A stretch of 15,885 nucleotides of DNA from Betaproteobacteria bacterium RIFCSPLOWO2_02_FULL_62_17. Its GTDB lineage: Bacteria > Pseudomonadota > Gammaproteobacteria > Burkholderiales > SG8-39. Below are positions 13,878-15,885 of this stretch, piece after piece. The position numbers were made by a program, and so were the translations under genes. Each line of letters starts with the position of its first letter. The stretch's first letter is position 1. Below the pieces are notes generated by a model. The model ran no database searches and had not been told where the DNA came from. It saw nothing but the letters and a program-made list of their open reading frames with translations. Location: contig MEQV01000039.1 of assembly GCA_001770355.1 (NCBI GenBank), forward strand, positions 12,328 to 28,212. The letters are read 5' to 3'.

Positions 13878-15377
13878 TCATGCGCTCGGCACGCCCTCGC
13901 CCGAGCGGTTCTGGACAACTATGGAATCGGAACCCCGCTGCACGCTCGCGTAGCGCACCTGCGGGTGCTTGTCGAGTTCCCGGATCAGGCTGGTAAGCGG
14001 CATCGATGCGCCGAAATACTGCCGCGACGGACCGGCCGCGCGCATCGCCTGGATTTCCTGTTCGCCCTTCATGATATAGCGCAGCAGGAATTCCTCGTCG
14101 GAAACGCCCGCGCCGCCGAACTGTTCGCGAATCTTCTGTATCGGCAGATCCTGCCGCTTTTGCGCCGCAAGTTCCCTGGCACGCGGCATGGAAAGCAGCT
14201 TGTCCTTCAGATTCGGATCCATCCACGGGTAGCCGGAATCCTCGCCATAGACCCCTTGCGCGAACAGAATCAGCTCGTCGATCACGTGCCCGTAGCGCTC
14301 CCCCATGGCCACATTGATGGCCGATTGCGTCACCATGAACTGCGAGTGCGGCGTAATCATGATGGGGTAGCCCAGGTCCTTGCGCACCTGCACCGATTCC
14401 TCCAGGACTTCGTCCAGGCGATGCGCGATGCGCAATTCAGCCAACTGGTGCCTCAAGTTCGAGATCACGCCGCCGGGAACCTGGTGCAGGTACTGTGCCT
14501 CGTCGTACTCGAGGGGTTCACCAATCGGGAGCGCGTCCTGCCTGGCGATCGCGGTGAGCTTCTCGGCCACCGGCCGCAAGCTCGCGACGTCAATGCGCGG
14601 CGAAAACCCCAGTCGTCGCGCGTTGCTTGCCACATTGAACACCGAGGGCTGCGACGAACCGTTGGCAAGCGGCGGTATCGCCGTGTGCAGCGTGTGCACG
14701 CCCAGCTTCAGCGCCTCGAGGTAGACCAGCGGCGCGAGCCCCGTGGTGCAATGCGAATGCAGTTCGAGCGGCACGCCGCCCGCGGCCTTCAGCAGCACCG
14801 GCAGCAGCGTGCGCGCGCGATCCACGGTGAGCAGCCCGCCCTGGTCCTTGAGATAAATGCAATCGGGCTTGAAGGCGAGGACCTCGCGCGCTTTGGCCGC
14901 GTAGTAGGCGTCGGTGTGGCGCGGCGAAAGGGTGTAGGAAAGCGCCATCGCGATCTGCAATCCGAGCTTGCGGAACAGCGGAATGATCCACGGGAACTGG
15001 CGCTTGGGCTGATCGAAGGTATTGCAGGTCATCTGGGCACGATTCAGCGCCCCGATATCTGCGAGGCGCGCGTAGAACAACTCGACAATCGCCTGAGGCG
15101 GCGGCGCTTCAAAAGGATGGATGAAGCCCCCGGCCATGCAGCCCTTGATGGCATTGGGCATGGTTCTGGCCACCATCCGGGCCATCTCCCAGGGGTCTTC
15201 CTTCAGATCGCGGACGAATTTCTTCAGGTAGATGGCATTGATGGGGACCTCGATGACATCGAACCCGGCCTGCGCCATGGTGTGCGCCACCGACTCCATC
15301 ATTCCGACGCGTATGCCCATGGCCCACAGGCTCTGCGACCCGTCGCGAAACGTGGTGTCGACAAACCGCACTTCCAT
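13878..15377 (-). CDS. Biotin-dependent carboxyltransferase, pyruvate carboxylase B/OadA-like, without biotin domain
   Basis: This 499-residue enzyme has a carboxyltransferase TIM barrel (about residues 1-290) followed by the conserved carboxylase C-terminal region (about 300-460). Catalytic features seen are VDTTFRDGSQS (6-16), Lys177 in LKDQGG at the position of the carboxylated active-site lysine, and His207/His209 in LHSHC as metal ligands. Pyruvate carboxylase and oxaloacetate decarboxylase alpha chains usually end in a biotin domain. Here the protein ends without one, and the next gene supplies a free carrier. ATG 15377 has a strong GGAGAGGAGGGG upstream. The reaction is probably carboxyl transfer to or from a 2-oxo acid such as pyruvate or 2-oxoglutarate, but the barrel differs from textbook sequences (DQGG rather than DMAG), so the substrate is open. 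Confidence 0.88.
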   Translation of the reverse strand: MEVRFVDTTFRDGSQSLWAMGIRVGMMESVAHTMAQAGFDVIEVPINAIYLKKFVRDLKEDPWEMARMVARTMPNAIKGCMAGGFIHPFEAPPPQAIVELFYARLADIGALNRAQMTCNTFDQPKRQFPWIIPLFRKLGLQIAMALSYTLSPRHTDAYYAAKAREVLAFKPDCIYLKDQGGLLTVDRARTLLPVLLKAAGGVPLELHSHCTTGLAPLVYLEALKLGVHTLHTAIPPLANGSSQPSVFNVASNARRLGFSPRIDVASLRPVAEKLTAIARQDALPIGEPLEYDEAQYLHQVPGGVISNLRHQLAELRIAHRLDEVLEESVQVRKDLGYPIMITPHSQFMVTQSAINVAMGERYGHVIDELILFAQGVYGEDSGYPWMDPNLKDKLLSMPRARELAAQKRQDLPIQKIREQFGGAGVSDEEFLLRYIMKGEQEIQAMRAAGPSRQYFGASMPLTSLIRELDKHPQVRYASVQRGSDSIVVQNRSGEGVPSA

Positions 15378-15455
15378 CGCGGCCCCTCCTCTCCGAAAAT
15401 GGCCCGCGTAGCAGCGGTTTTGCCGCGGGCGCGGTAGTTTCCGCCGGTACTTGCT

Positions 15456-15885
15456 TCAGTCGACCTTGATGCCGGCCTCTTTGATGGTCTTTGCCCATTT
15501 CGCCGCTTCGCTCTGGATCAGCGTCGCAAATTCCTCGGGGGTGCCGCCTTTCGGCGTGAACGCGAGCTTGGCGAGCAGGTCGAGCACGTCCTTGGACTGC
15601 AGCGCGCTCTGAATGCCGGCGTTGATACGTCCCACTGCGTCCTTCGGGCTGCCCTTCGCGGTAGCCAGTCCGAACCAGGCGGATGCCTCGTATCCCGGCA
15701 ATCCGGCCTCAGCAGAAGTGGGCACGTCGGGCAGCAGGGGATGGTGTTTGCTGGAGGCGACCGCGAGGACCTTGACTTTGCCGCTCGGGATGTCCGCGCG
15801 GAAGGTCGCGAACATCTCGAACATCGCCTGGACGCGATTCGCGAGCAGATCGGCCCGCGCCGGTGCCCCGCCCTTGTAGGGCACA
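15456..15885 (-). CDS. Bug/TctC-family tripartite tricarboxylate transporter binding protein (C-terminal part)
   Basis: The gene enters from the right edge; about 143 C-terminal residues are present. Its first visible residues, VPYKGGAPARADLLANRV, are the family's conserved central run. They are followed by KVKVLAVASSKHHPLLPDVPTSAEAGLPGYEASAWFG (typical Bug core) and the usual end KTIKEAGIKVD. These are periplasmic binding proteins for organic acids and similar ligands, very numerous in Burkholderiales and often without their own permease genes. No tctA or tctB is in the window. It lies 78 bp upstream of the carboxyltransferase and probably shares its operon. That gap has a 7-bp inverted repeat (GCCCGCG/CGCGGGC, 15402-15430) of uncertain meaning. 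Confidence 0.93.
   Translation of the reverse strand, partial: VPYKGGAPARADLLANRVQAMFEMFATFRADIPSGKVKVLAVASSKHHPLLPDVPTSAEAGLPGYEASAWFGLATAKGSPKDAVGRINAGIQSALQSKDVLDLLAKLAFTPKGGTPEEFATLIQSEAAKWAKTIKEAGIKVD

Noticed and set aside
15402..15430. GCCCGCG/CGCGGGC inverted repeat between the Bug gene and the carboxyltransferase gene as a terminator
   Set aside because: The loop is 15 bases and no T-run follows on the minus strand. It is noted with the Bug gene but not supported as a terminator.
7380..15437. Long plus-strand open frames opposite the molybdoenzyme, TRAP and carboxyltransferase genes (about 430 to 560 codons)
   Set aside because: They mirror the codon pattern of high-GC genes on the other strand, have no recognisable domains, and each lies over a confidently identified gene.

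Overview
The window is GC-rich, with long open frames on both strands, GTG and TTG starts, tight operons and many secondary transporter genes. Orphan Bug/TctC and TRAP solute-binding proteins beside a molybdoenzyme point to a beta-proteobacterium, most likely Burkholderiales or Rhodocyclales-like. This placement is an inference from gene content. No rRNA, tRNA, transposase or CRISPR array was seen. All plus-strand genes lie in the first 4.3 kb. Everything after that is on the minus strand.

Plus-strand block (1-4319). It opens with the end of a helical protein and a complete TelA-type toxic-anion-resistance protein. Next comes a three-gene ABC importer: binding protein, permease and ATPase. 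The binding protein belongs to the family usually found beside urea (guanidine) carboxylase genes. Four 21-bp tandem repeats start inside the telA stop region and fill most of the gap before the importer.

Minus-strand block, in order of transcription (15885 down to 4287). (a) The end of a Bug/TctC binding protein is followed by a biotin-dependent carboxyltransferase lacking its own biotin domain and a separate biotin carrier protein. No biotin carboxylase is in the window. (b) A complete TRAP transporter follows (dctP, dctQ, dctM). An FNR-like box lies upstream of dctP, and two related hairpins lie downstream of dctM. (c) A three-subunit molybdoenzyme follows: a catalytic bis-MGD subunit without a Tat signal, a four-cluster ferredoxin-like subunit and an NrfD-type anchor. 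It is preceded by what looks like a class II FNR promoter, and its layout resembles phenylacetyl-CoA:acceptor oxidoreductase (PadBCD). (d) Last come an unrecognised 191-residue protein with the exact metal-ligand spacing of Coq4 and an M50B-type membrane metalloprotease. The protease gene runs 33 bp into the ABC ATPase gene, tail to tail.

Overall picture (inference): an anaerobically controlled accessory locus takes up organic acids through TRAP and Bug systems and processes acid or acyl-CoA substrates through a split biotin enzyme and a cytoplasm-facing, quinone-linked molybdoenzyme. The two FNR-like boxes, the paired hairpins, the 21-bp repeats and the Coq4-motif protein most deserve follow-up.
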